Positions 1-6,044 of a stretch of DNA of 9,724 nucleotides are shown piece by piece. Below the pieces are notes generated by a model, which made no database searches, was not told where the DNA came from, and saw only the letters and a list, made by a program, of their open reading frames with translations. The position numbers and the translations under genes were made by a program. Each line of letters begins with the position of its first letter. Position 1 is the first letter of the stretch. Source of the stretch: Bacteroidota bacterium (GTDB lineage: Bacteria > Bacteroidota > Ignavibacteria > Ignavibacteriales > Ignavibacteriaceae); assembly GCA_021793635.1 (NCBI GenBank), contig JAJYSI010000082.1, forward strand, positions 1 through 9,724, in the 5' to 3' direction.

Positions 1-1
1 C

Positions 2-1441
2 AACTTCAAGTATCATTCAGTAACGGCAATTGAGCTTGATGAAATTGAGTCCCGAAAAGCAAGAAATATAAACTTGGATAATGCCTCCATAATAAATGAT
101 GATTTTCATATATACTGTAATCACACTTCGGAAAGGTTTGATTTAATTGTCGGAAATCCGCCTTACATTCGGTATCAATTTTTTGATGAACAACAACAAG
201 AGGAAGCCAAAAAAATATTTACAAAAGCATTTCTAAAATACAGCAAACTAACGAATGCATGGGTTTCTTTCGTGGTAGGAAGCAGCTTATTATTAAAAGA
301 TAAGGGGAAGATCGGTTTTGTAGTTCCGGCCGAACTGTTACAAGTTTCGTATGCAAAGCAGTTACGAAGCTTTCTCTCTCATTATTTCAACAAAATTAAT
401 ATCGTCTCTTTTAAAAGACTTGTCTTCCCGGATATTCAACAAGAGGTTGTACTTTTGTTGTGTGAGAAAAACCTTTCGGGGACTCACGCGATTGAACATA
501 TAGAGTTAACCGATGCGAGTGCATTGAGAGAGGTTGATCTATATAAGCTTAAAAATCCCACAAAAAAGATTGATTATCACAGCAATAAATGGACATTTTA
601 TTTCCTTGATCAGAAAGAAATAGATTTTTTAGAGGAAATGTCAAATAACCTCCAAGTTCCACGCTTGGGAGATTTTGCGGATGTTGAAGTCGGAATAACA
701 ACGGGTTCGAATGAATTCTTTACTGTTTCGCAATCAACAATAGATGAATATGAACTTCATAAGTATGCATTTCCGTTAGTAGGGAGAAGTGTTCAAGTAA
801 ATAGTACCATTTTTACAAGGAAAGATTGGGAGGAAAATAAAAAGGCGAATGTACGTTCTTACTTATTAATATTTCCTCCCAAAGAAAAACTAAAGAATGA
901 GAAAAAGGTTCTTGAGTATCTGAGTAATGGTGAAAAGCTACAAATCAATAAAGGGTATAAGACCGGCATTCGAGATGAGTGGCAAATCGTTCCGTCGCTT
1001 TGGATTTCCGATTGCTTATTCATTCGCAGAAATAATATATTTCCAAAACTCATTTTGAATGAGGCAAAAGCATATACTACAGATACGATGCACCGGGTAA
1101 AGATAAAACCAGGCATCAAGGCATCCTCATTAATTGCAAGCTATTATAATTCACTTTCTTTTGCCTTCGGTGAAATTTCAGGCAGAAGTTATGGCGGCGG
1201 GGTTTTAGAACTAATGCCGAGTGAAGTTGAAAAAATTGTTCTTCCGTATTCAAACGGTAATAATGGGTTATTTTCTGAAATTGATTCGATGTTTAGAAGG
1301 GGGAGAGCTATAGATGAAATCTTAGAATATACGAATAATCTAACACTGAAAAATGGACTTGGTTTCTCTGCACAAGATATCAAATTAGCGAACAACATTT
1401 GGAAAAAACTATCTCAAAGAAGGTTAAATAGAAATAAATAA
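2..1441 (+). CDS. N6-adenine DNA methyltransferase, 3' part (5' end outside window)
   Basis: The reading frame is open from the first bases of the window to a TAA at 1439-1441, giving 479 visible residues; the true start is upstream. The visible part begins at an acidic strand end (ITS context 'AIELDE', E11) typical of the second SAM-binding motif, so motif I is missing only because of the window edge. Residues 52-55 are NPPY in the context DLIVGNPPY, the catalytic motif of N6-adenine (gamma-type) methyltransferases. A phrase near residues 225-240 (DVEVGITTGSNEFF) resembles the opening of the TaqI/Eco57I-type C-terminal target-recognition domain. The protein should methylate adenine in a specific DNA site. 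No matching endonuclease gene follows directly, so it may be a type II modification enzyme whose partner lies upstream, a fused type IIG enzyme, or an orphan. The family call is firm; the system type is open. Confidence 0.9.
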   Translation, partial: NFKYHSVTAIELDEIESRKARNINLDNASIINDDFHIYCNHTSERFDLIVGNPPYIRYQFFDEQQQEEAKKIFTKAFLKYSKLTNAWVSFVVGSSLLLKDKGKIGFVVPAELLQVSYAKQLRSFLSHYFNKINIVSFKRLVFPDIQQEVVLLLCEKNLSGTHAIEHIELTDASALREVDLYKLKNPTKKIDYHSNKWTFYFLDQKEIDFLEEMSNNLQVPRLGDFADVEVGITTGSNEFFTVSQSTIDEYELHKYAFPLVGRSVQVNSTIFTRKDWEENKKANVRSYLLIFPPKEKLKNEKKVLEYLSNGEKLQINKGYKTGIRDEWQIVPSLWISDCLFIRRNNIFPKLILNEAKAYTTDTMHRVKIKPGIKASSLIASYYNSLSFAFGEISGRSYGGGVLELMPSEVEKIVLPYSNGNNGLFSEIDSMFRRGRAIDEILEYTNNLTLKNGLGFSAQDIKLANNIWKKLSQRRLNRNK

Positions 1442-1458
1442 ATATACACAAAATCAGT

Positions 1459-1487
1459 TTGGTATTAATCACTAGTTAAAATAAAAT
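1459..1487 (+). promoter_or_regulatory. Possible sigma70 promoter for the TIR gene
   Basis: TTGGTA at 1459-1464 and TAAAAT at 1482-1487 are separated by 17 bp, matching 4/6 and 5/6 consensus bases. They sit in the 141-bp gap after the methyltransferase gene and would give a leader of about 90 nt before the ATG at 1583. AT-rich DNA produces such matches by chance, so this is tentative. Confidence 0.3.
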
Positions 1488-1582
1488 TGAAGGTAAAAAT
1501 TCCTGATTCTTTTTTCCAATGAGTTGGTTAGACTAAGTTTAATAATGAAAATTAAGTTAGTTGTCAGGAGGGTACATTAAAA

Positions 1583-2116
1583 ATGACTATGTTTGATAGG
1601 GATCCACATCGAGCACTAAAAAGTGAAGTTATTGGACGCACACGATCTGGTAGTGCTGATCTGCTTTTAGTAAAGTTGCAATATAGTAAGAATGATATTG
1701 GCCTTAGTTTGCATATATCGCTAAGTACTTTCACTTTATCTGGAATTCAAATCACTGATTTTTTAGGGTACCTAGGATTCAAGAAAAGTACTTGTCCTTT
1801 TGTGGATAGCAGGCAATGTTATGTACATTGGGTAACTGACAATTTTGATGTGGATACTTTTGCGGGTCTGCTTGACCGCGCTTTTGAAAATCTTATTGGT
1901 GCTCAAAAAGATTTAGAACGATGCGGCTTCTTTTTCGATCAACCGGAGGGGTGGAGTTTTTTCTTTGGCCGGCAGACCTACTATAGACAGCATGATACTC
2001 ATTTTTCAGGAGATGGTCATACTGCACTTACTGTGAAGTCAATGAAACAAAATAATGATGAGGTTTTTTATACAAATTTACATGGCTGGAATCTGATTAT
2101 GATAAGGGTTGGGTAA
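1583..2116 (+). CDS. N-terminal half of a frameshifted TIR-domain protein (unrecognised domain)
   Basis: The ATG at 1583 is preceded by a strong ribosome binding site, AGGAGG at 1566-1571. The frame gives 177 residues of no family I recognise. It is rich in aromatic residues and includes an FFFDQPEGWSFFFG phrase near residues 113-126. The last sensible residues are FYTNLHGWN; after this the frame runs through LIMIRVG to a stop at 2114-2116. At the same place the -1 frame, open from 2062, reads SDYDKGWVIHYRPKHF and continues into the TIR gene at 2164. Restoring one base near 2090-2100 would give a single protein of about 435 residues. The part seen here is therefore probably the N-terminal, possibly sensor or target-binding, domain of a TIR effector. 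It could also be a truncated protein in its own right. Confidence 0.65.
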   Translation: MTMFDRDPHRALKSEVIGRTRSGSADLLLVKLQYSKNDIGLSLHISLSTFTLSGIQITDFLGYLGFKKSTCPFVDSRQCYVHWVTDNFDVDTFAGLLDRAFENLIGAQKDLERCGFFFDQPEGWSFFFGRQTYYRQHDTHFSGDGHTALTVKSMKQNNDEVFYTNLHGWNLIMIRVG

Positions 2117-2163
2117 TACATTATAGACCCAAACATTTTCCATTATCCACAGAAGTACAGAGT

Positions 2164-2889
2164 GTGTTTGAATTTCTCAAGATGAAATCATTTTCGCAAT
2201 GCCTAGAGTATGATTTTGAACCATGTTATTGGCGATTTATTGCATTTCGCCCAAGAGGTGACAGCTTCTTTGAAAGCAATGCAGATATTGCACATGGATG
2301 GTTTGATGCCCATCCTCAATACTTTGCTTCTGGAATAAAAAAATTATTAACAGCAAATGCCGATATTGAAAAAACGGGTCTTAATTTCCTACCTTTTCAA
2401 GCTCCCAGTATAAGGCTAAACACTGATATCGAAAAAAAAATTACGCGTCCCACAGTTCCCATTCAGTCAAAAAATAAAACTTCTTTTGACGTAGCGATTT
2501 CATTTGCTGGAACCGAACGTGAGTATGCCGAAAAATTGGCAACAATACTTCGGGAAAACGGATTCTCGGTATTTTATGATGAATTTTTCCCAGAATATCT
2601 TTGGGGAAAGAATTTGGTCGATACCTTTGATGAAATATTCAGAAAACGCGCCCAACATTGTGTGATATTTATTTCAAAAGAATACAAAGAGAGAATCTGG
2701 ACGAATCATGAAAGACAAAGTGCACAAGCACGAGCTCTTCAAGAAAAAGGGAAGGATTATATTTTGCCCATTAGGATCGATGAAACTGAACTCGATGGTA
2801 TGCCGCCAACTATTGGGTATATACCTATTAAAAAGGGAATACAAAAAATAGGAGAAATTCTAATGAAGAAACTACAATCTGAAAAATAA
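2164..2889 (+). CDS. TIR-domain protein (C-terminal half of a frameshifted gene)
   Basis: From GTG 2164 the frame gives 241 residues, but it is open without a start codon back to 2062, and GTG 2164 has no clear ribosome binding site. The true start is therefore probably ATG 1583 in the other frame. Residues 107-240 form a TIR domain: FDVAISFAG (108-116) is the first strand and box 1, FYDEFF (137-142) the second strand and BB-loop region, and the WTNHE segment (179-183) holds E183, at the position of the catalytic glutamate of NAD-cleaving TIR domains. Many bacterial TIR proteins deplete NAD+ or make cyclic ADP-ribose signals during phage defence; that role is inferred here. Residues 1-106 belong to the same N-terminal region as the preceding fragment. 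If the frameshift is real, the gene is probably inactive; if it is a sequence error, it is an intact effector. The TIR assignment is firm. Confidence 0.85.
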   Translation: MFEFLKMKSFSQCLEYDFEPCYWRFIAFRPRGDSFFESNADIAHGWFDAHPQYFASGIKKLLTANADIEKTGLNFLPFQAPSIRLNTDIEKKITRPTVPIQSKNKTSFDVAISFAGTEREYAEKLATILRENGFSVFYDEFFPEYLWGKNLVDTFDEIFRKRAQHCVIFISKEYKERIWTNHERQSAQARALQEKGKDYILPIRIDETELDGMPPTIGYIPIKKGIQKIGEILMKKLQSEK

Positions 2890-2901
2890 CACACATAGAA
2901 A

Positions 2902-2925
2902 AAGAGACCACAATGTGGGTCTCTT
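2902..2925. terminator. Two-way terminator-like hairpin after the TIR gene
   Basis: AAGAGACC at 2902-2909 pairs perfectly with GGTCTCTT at 2918-2925 around an 8-nt loop, 13 bp after the TIR stop codon. On the + strand the stem ends in TT but no long T run follows. On the - strand the hairpin is followed by a run of Ts (the A run at 2899-2903), so it fits an intrinsic terminator better in that direction. Position after a gene end supports terminator function on the + strand too. Confidence 0.55.
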
Positions 2926-3003
2926 GAATTAAAATTTGGGTTGAGGACAAATGCCCGTCTCCACGTTTCAGTTGGTGCCAAATCCCGGGTAAACTACTTT
3001 ATA

Positions 3004-3361
3004 ATGGTCCCGGTAAAGACTGAAAACATGAGAGAGGGGTTCGAGAATGATCTTCCAAAAGAAGTGAAAGAAGAAAAACAATAAATGATATTCTCGATAG
3101 TAAAATCGTACTGTACGCCGCAACCCTGATTCCTTTTAGTAAAGAGCATATGAAACTTCCTTTCGGTCACCGGGATTCCGGGTTCTGTTCAATTGTGGAA
3201 CAAGATAAGGTTCGTTTCAGAAAAGTATATTTCCTAATCCTTTTTCAATTGAATTGAAACATATATTTATGTATAAGCCAAATCTTATCGTAACCGGAAA
3301 GAATAAAATAGACTTTGAAAAATTGTTCGGTTGCAAAGAAACAATTTTACATATGGAATAA
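3004..3361 (+). pseudogene. Possible frameshifted relic of a small hypothetical gene
   Basis: Three frame pieces join into a protein-like sequence. From ATG 3004 one frame reads 26 residues to a stop at 3082-3084, ending in the charged phrase PKEVKEEKQ. A second frame, open from 3051, reads TINDILDSKIVLYAATLIPF and continues through MKLPFGHRDSGFCSIVEQDK to about 3240. A third frame continues with PNPFSIELKHIFMYKPNLIV and ends at TAA 3359-3361. Each change is in the -1 sense, and restoring one base at each (near A-rich 3070-3084 and T-rich 3236-3245) would give about 119 residues. No family is recognised and no convincing ribosome binding site precedes ATG 3004. Chance open frames in AT-rich DNA are the alternative. 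Confidence 0.3.
3243..3259. repeat. 17-bp perfect palindrome
   Basis: TTTCAATT at 3243-3250 and AATTGAAA at 3252-3259 are exact reverse complements around a single G at 3251. The element could be a protein-binding site. It is AT-rich, coincides with the presumed frame break in the relic gene, and lies about 300 bp before the nearest recognisable promoter, so its role is unknown. Confidence 0.5.
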
Positions 3362-3442
3362 TAACAAGCTAAAATTAATCCCCCGATTCATACTTAATCT
3401 CGCACTAGAACGATTGTCACGCTATCCCTGTACCGGTTTCAG

Positions 3443-3506
3443 TATTGTGCGTTGATATAACTAAAAACGTGAAAACAAACTTAGAATCAAAAAAGTTCGC
3501 ACAATA
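3443..3506. repeat. 9-bp inverted repeat with 46-bp spacing upstream of the S24 operon
   Basis: TATTGTGCG at 3443-3451 is perfectly complementary to CGCACAATA at 3498-3506. The pair ends 37 bp before the -35 element of the S24 gene promoter. It could be a pair of operator half-sites bound by a dimer, a long-loop hairpin, or the ends of a lost insertion. No copy is seen elsewhere in the window. Confidence 0.5.
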
Positions 3507-3543
3507 GCTAAAAATACTTCGTAAGCATATCTTTAGAAAACTA

Positions 3544-3572
3544 TTGACTTTTAAATTTATATACCCTATACT
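3544..3572 (+). promoter_or_regulatory. Near-consensus sigma70 promoter of the S24/ubiquitin-like operon
   Basis: TTGACT at 3544-3549 and TATACT at 3567-3572 match 5/6 bases each and are spaced by exactly 17 bp. Transcription would begin near 3579, which is the first base of the ATG of the S24 gene. The mRNA would thus be leaderless, or translation starts at the internal ATG at 3624, which has AAGG at 3615-3618. Short TACC/GGTA arms (3562-3565 and 3574-3577) flank the -10 element and could be a weak operator. Confidence 0.65.
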
Positions 3573-3578
3573 TGGTAC

Positions 3579-4370
3579 ATGAATATAGAAAAAGTTGCAG
3601 AACCGAAAGAACTTAAGGCTTTTATGAAAGCTTTACAGAACGAGCATGGGAATGACCCAAGGGTAAATTGGGACTCATTTATCGTTTGGTCTGGAAACCA
3701 GCTACCGAAGTATCTTTGGAATGCTTGGAAAGACGACTTGAAGTCAGAAGGATTTACTTGGCAAAGCTTCCTTAAAATCCTCCGTTTACGGACGGACATC
3801 GTGCTTCAATGGTTCCATGACATGATCTCGTGGGATGATTTTGTGAACCAATCTGCCGACTTACTTGGTAGTCAATTGGCAAAACAACTGAATGAGAAAT
3901 TGGAAAAGAAGAATGAATTGAAACGAGCGATACCTCAGGATTTTCTTGTAAAGGTTCCGATATATGGGATTGCAAATGCAGGTTCGCCCACGGTGGTTGC
4001 AGAACAGAATCTCGAGGGATATTTGCCGGTTTCAAAAAGAGTAGCGAGCTCAAAAAAAACATTCGCGCTGAAAGTTTCCGGCGACTCAATGAACCTTGCT
4101 GAACTCCATGGGAAAAGAGTTGAGGACGGTGACTACGTACTTGTGAACCCTGATGCTGAATTGCACCAGGGAGATAAAGTCTTGGCGATCATTGATGGTC
4201 TTGCAACAATAAAGAATTTTTATCGAGAAGGTGATCGTATCAAACTCATGCCCTCATCTCTAAATTCAGAGCATAAACCGATTTATGTTGATGAGGGAGA
4301 TGAACTTGTTGTTAATGGAAAGTTAGTTGATGTAATCAAAAGAAATAAGGAGAAAGAAAATGGCGTTTGA
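3579..4370 (+). CDS. LexA/UmuD-like S24 self-cleaving protein with atypical N-terminus
   Basis: The 263-residue frame carries a complete S24 peptidase domain at about 126-254. The self-cleavage dipeptide is A134-G135 (in IANAGSP), the catalytic serine is S170 (in VSGDSM) and the catalytic lysine is K212 (in ATIKNF). The order and spacing are as in LexA, so RecA-stimulated self-cleavage is likely. The N-terminal 120 residues are tryptophan-rich and do not resemble the LexA winged helix or an obvious phage-repressor HTH, so DNA binding is not assured. ATG 3579 coincides with the predicted transcription start; ATG 3624 (AAGG at 3615-3618) would give 248 residues without touching the S24 domain. 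Its end overlaps the next gene by 11 nt, and it heads the ubiquitin-like operon. It may be an autoregulating repressor or a damage-responsive switch for the cassette. The S24 assignment is firm; the role is inferred. Confidence 0.9.
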   Translation: MNIEKVAEPKELKAFMKALQNEHGNDPRVNWDSFIVWSGNQLPKYLWNAWKDDLKSEGFTWQSFLKILRLRTDIVLQWFHDMISWDDFVNQSADLLGSQLAKQLNEKLEKKNELKRAIPQDFLVKVPIYGIANAGSPTVVAEQNLEGYLPVSKRVASSKKTFALKVSGDSMNLAELHGKRVEDGDYVLVNPDAELHQGDKVLAIIDGLATIKNFYREGDRIKLMPSSLNSEHKPIYVDEGDELVVNGKLVDVIKRNKEKENGV

Positions 4371-4560
4371 AAAACACAAAAGAACTGAAAAAGGTACATT
4401 CCGAAAGGAACGAGCGGATTCATCTATGAAGGAATTAAGGAAAGAATATCCTGAGTTGAACAAACTTCATGGGAATATTAAAACATTGGGCGGAGCTGAA
4501 AAATCACTTGGTGTGGATTCACTCTCAAAGGTTTTGAAACAAGCAAGAAAAATGAAATAG
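4360..4560 (+). CDS. Small basic hypothetical protein (66 aa)
   Basis: ATG 4360 overlaps the end of the S24 gene by 11 nt and has a good ribosome binding site, AAGGAG at 4347-4352, so the two genes are translationally coupled. The product is highly charged and lysine-rich, with no membrane segment. The phrases GTFRKERADSSMKELRKEY and LGVDSLSKVLK faintly resemble a class of small proteins with a KR-D-TL-RK-YG phrase followed by a G-SL-LL ending. I cannot name a family. The next gene, the ubiquitin-like protein, begins 28 bp later. Possible roles include an accessory factor of the S24 protein or a substrate or adaptor of the conjugation system; neither is shown by the sequence. Confidence 0.75.
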   Translation: MAFEKHKRTEKGTFRKERADSSMKELRKEYPELNKLHGNIKTLGGAEKSLGVDSLSKVLKQARKMK

Positions 4561-4588
4561 ATAAAGGTCGTTAAATTATAGGTGAATT

Positions 4589-4870
4589 ATGGAATCTGAA
4601 AAAGAAGAAAAGCAAGAAGAGAAAAAACACGAAAAAGTATATAAAATCTTTGTGAATACCAGAGAAAAAGAGGTCACTACAGATACATTGACCTATGAAG
4701 ATATTGTCATTTTAGCATTTGGGAGTATTCCTACTGGTGATAGTATCCGAATTACTGTGCTTTTTCATCATGCAGATCAGCATCCAGCAGAGGGAACACT
4801 TTTGCCGGGACAATCAGTGAAAATAAAGAATAACACAAGTTTTGATGTTACACAGACTAATCGCTCATAA
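4589..4870 (+). CDS. Ubiquitin-like beta-grasp protein (single Multi_ubiq-type domain)
   Basis: This 93-residue protein starts at ATG 4589, with GGTGA at 4581-4585 as a close ribosome binding site. Residues 1-16 are a highly charged Glu/Lys tail. Residues 17-90 match the pattern I know for the prokaryotic multiubiquitin domain (Pfam Multi_ubiq): YKIFVNTREKEV, then LTYEDIVILAFG, PTGDSIRITV, EGTLLPGQSVKIKN and FDVTQT. Only one copy is present, whereas family members may carry two or three in tandem. The protein ends in TNRS and has no C-terminal diglycine, so either the tail is trimmed or this family is activated on a different terminal residue. The E1-like gene overlaps its 3' end by 26 nt, which strongly suggests that it is the E1 substrate. 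It would act as a protein modifier in the cytoplasm. Confidence 0.88.
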   Translation: MESEKEEKQEEKKHEKVYKIFVNTREKEVTTDTLTYEDIVILAFGSIPTGDSIRITVLFHHADQHPAEGTLLPGQSVKIKNNTSFDVTQTNRS

Positions 4871-6044
4871 TGATGATTTACGCCGACTCGTTAACGAGGG
4901 GTTTGAAATAGGGCTGAGCACGAGCAATAATCATTTGCTTGTAAAACACGTACCATACGTAAACTCTCGAAGAGAGGTAGTTTATGGTACGCTCGTTGCT
5001 GCACTTCATCTTTCTGGCGAAATAGTAAATCCACCAAACGATCATGTGGTAAAATTCATTGGCGAACAGCCGTGCAATGCTGAGGGGCAGGTAATCAATG
5101 AGATTACAAATCCAAGTGGACCAGAGAATCTTGATAGAGACCTTCGAGTAGACCGAACTTTCTCTGCAAGACCAAATACACCATTTCCATCATACTATGC
5201 AAAGATGACAACATACGTGGGTATCTTGGAAGGATATGCGCAACTTATCGACAAAAACGCAAATGCGAGAACTCATCGAGCGTATACACTTACCGAATCT
5301 GAATCTGTTTTTAAATATGCCGATACGTCATCAAGCCGGGCAGGGATTAGTGCCTTAACAGATCGTCTAGCTATTGATCGAGTGGCAATTATAGGACTAG
5401 GTGGAACCGGTGCCTATGTCCTGGACTTTATTGCAAAGACACCAGTGAAAGAAATACATCTCTATGATGGAGATCGATTTTCTTCTCATAATGCATTCCG
5501 AGCACCTGGAGCAACATCAATTGAAATGCTCGAGACGCTGCCGCAAAAAGTGAATTATTACGAGCAAAGCTACTCAGTGATGCGTCGTGGCCTTGTAGTC
5601 CACGATGCCTACATAGATGGAGAAAATCTAAAAGAACTCCTCACAATGAATTTTGTCTTTCTTTGCCTTGATATGGGTAAAGTAAAGAAAGCAATTATTG
5701 AAGCGCTTCATCAGGCAGGTAGACCATTTATTGATGTAGGAATGGGTCTCCAATCCATTGATGAGCACCTTGTCGGAGTTGTGCGAACAACTGCAAGTAC
5801 TCTTGAAAAAAATGACCACGTTTTAGAGACGATCCCTTTTGTGGATGGCGATGTAAATAATGAATACGGATACAATATACAAATTGCAGAACTTAATGCG
5901 CTCAATGCAGCGTTAGCGGTAATTAAATGGAAGAAATTGTGTGGCTTTTATGCAGACGAAACACATGAGTGTTCATCATTTTACTCGATTACTCAGAATT
6001 CAATTATCAATGAGTGTTCAATATGCCCCGAAGAGAAACAATAG
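4845..6044 (+). CDS. E1-like ubiquitin-activating enzyme (ThiF family) with extra N-terminal domain
   Basis: I choose ATG 4845 (399 residues) over TTG 4842; neither has a clear ribosome binding site, and the 26-nt overlap with the ubiquitin-like gene suggests translational coupling. Residues about 178-360 form a ThiF/E1 adenylation domain. It includes GLGGTG (184-189) for nucleotide binding, YDGDRF (207-212) with D208 and D210, and the N216/R219 pair in HNAFR. Residues 1-150 form a separate domain with the phrases LLVKHVPYV, GTLV, DHVVKFIGEQPC, FSARP and KMTTYV. I associate these with the domain usually annotated DUF6791 in front of ThiF in multiubiquitin operons. C274 (FLCLD) and the C-terminal HECSSF and ECSIC cysteines are candidates for a thioester or metal site; the catalytic one cannot be chosen from sequence alone. 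The enzyme should adenylate the C-terminus of the upstream ubiquitin-like protein using ATP. The E1 call is firm; the N-terminal domain function is unknown. Confidence 0.9.
   Translation: MLHRLIAHNDDLRRLVNEGFEIGLSTSNNHLLVKHVPYVNSRREVVYGTLVAALHLSGEIVNPPNDHVVKFIGEQPCNAEGQVINEITNPSGPENLDRDLRVDRTFSARPNTPFPSYYAKMTTYVGILEGYAQLIDKNANARTHRAYTLTESESVFKYADTSSSRAGISALTDRLAIDRVAIIGLGGTGAYVLDFIAKTPVKEIHLYDGDRFSSHNAFRAPGATSIEMLETLPQKVNYYEQSYSVMRRGLVVHDAYIDGENLKELLTMNFVFLCLDMGKVKKAIIEALHQAGRPFIDVGMGLQSIDEHLVGVVRTTASTLEKNDHVLETIPFVDGDVNNEYGYNIQIAELNALNAALAVIKWKKLCGFYADETHECSSFYSITQNSIINECSICPEEKQ

Larger units (their letters stand above)
2890..3578. other. 690-bp region without an intact gene
   Basis: This is the longest gap in the window. 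It holds a terminator-like hairpin (2902-2925), two imperfect copies of TCCCGGGTAAA (2983-2993 and 3008-3017), a possible relic of a small gene spread over three frames (3004-3361), a 17-bp palindrome (3243-3259), a 9-bp inverted repeat with 46-bp spacing (3443-3451 and 3498-3506) and the promoter of the S24 gene (3544-3572). I see no tRNA, recombinase or insertion-sequence ends. It marks the boundary between the methyltransferase/TIR segment and the ubiquitin-like operon. Confidence 0.7.

Noticed and set aside
859..1398. Two minus-strand open frames opposite the methyltransferase gene
   Set aside because: They lie wholly inside a well-supported coding region, have low-complexity composition and lack domain motifs; they are shadows.
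2062..2075. Programmed -1 ribosomal frameshift at the T run 2064-2069 in the TIR gene
   Set aside because: The codon phase gives T TTT TAT, not a proper X XXY YYZ slippery heptamer, and no strong downstream hairpin was evident. Frame agreement also extends about 20 bases past the run, placing the break near 2090-2100.
2983..3017. Two near-identical TCCCGG(G)TAAA copies as a start of a repeat array
   Set aside because: There are only two short, imperfect copies with irregular spacing; there is no CRISPR-like or iteron-like array.
3028..3084. Short 18-codon peptide gene at ATG 3028
   Set aside because: No ribosome binding site; better explained as part of the possible relic that starts at 3004 or as chance.
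3566..4089. Minus-strand open frames opposite the S24 gene
   Set aside because: The + strand carries all S24 catalytic motifs across the same bases; the opposite frames have no ribosome binding sites or recognisable content.
4589..4870. Modifier as ThiS or MoaD sulfur carrier
   Set aside because: No C-terminal GG and no thiamine or molybdopterin genes nearby; its phrases match the multiubiquitin pattern instead.
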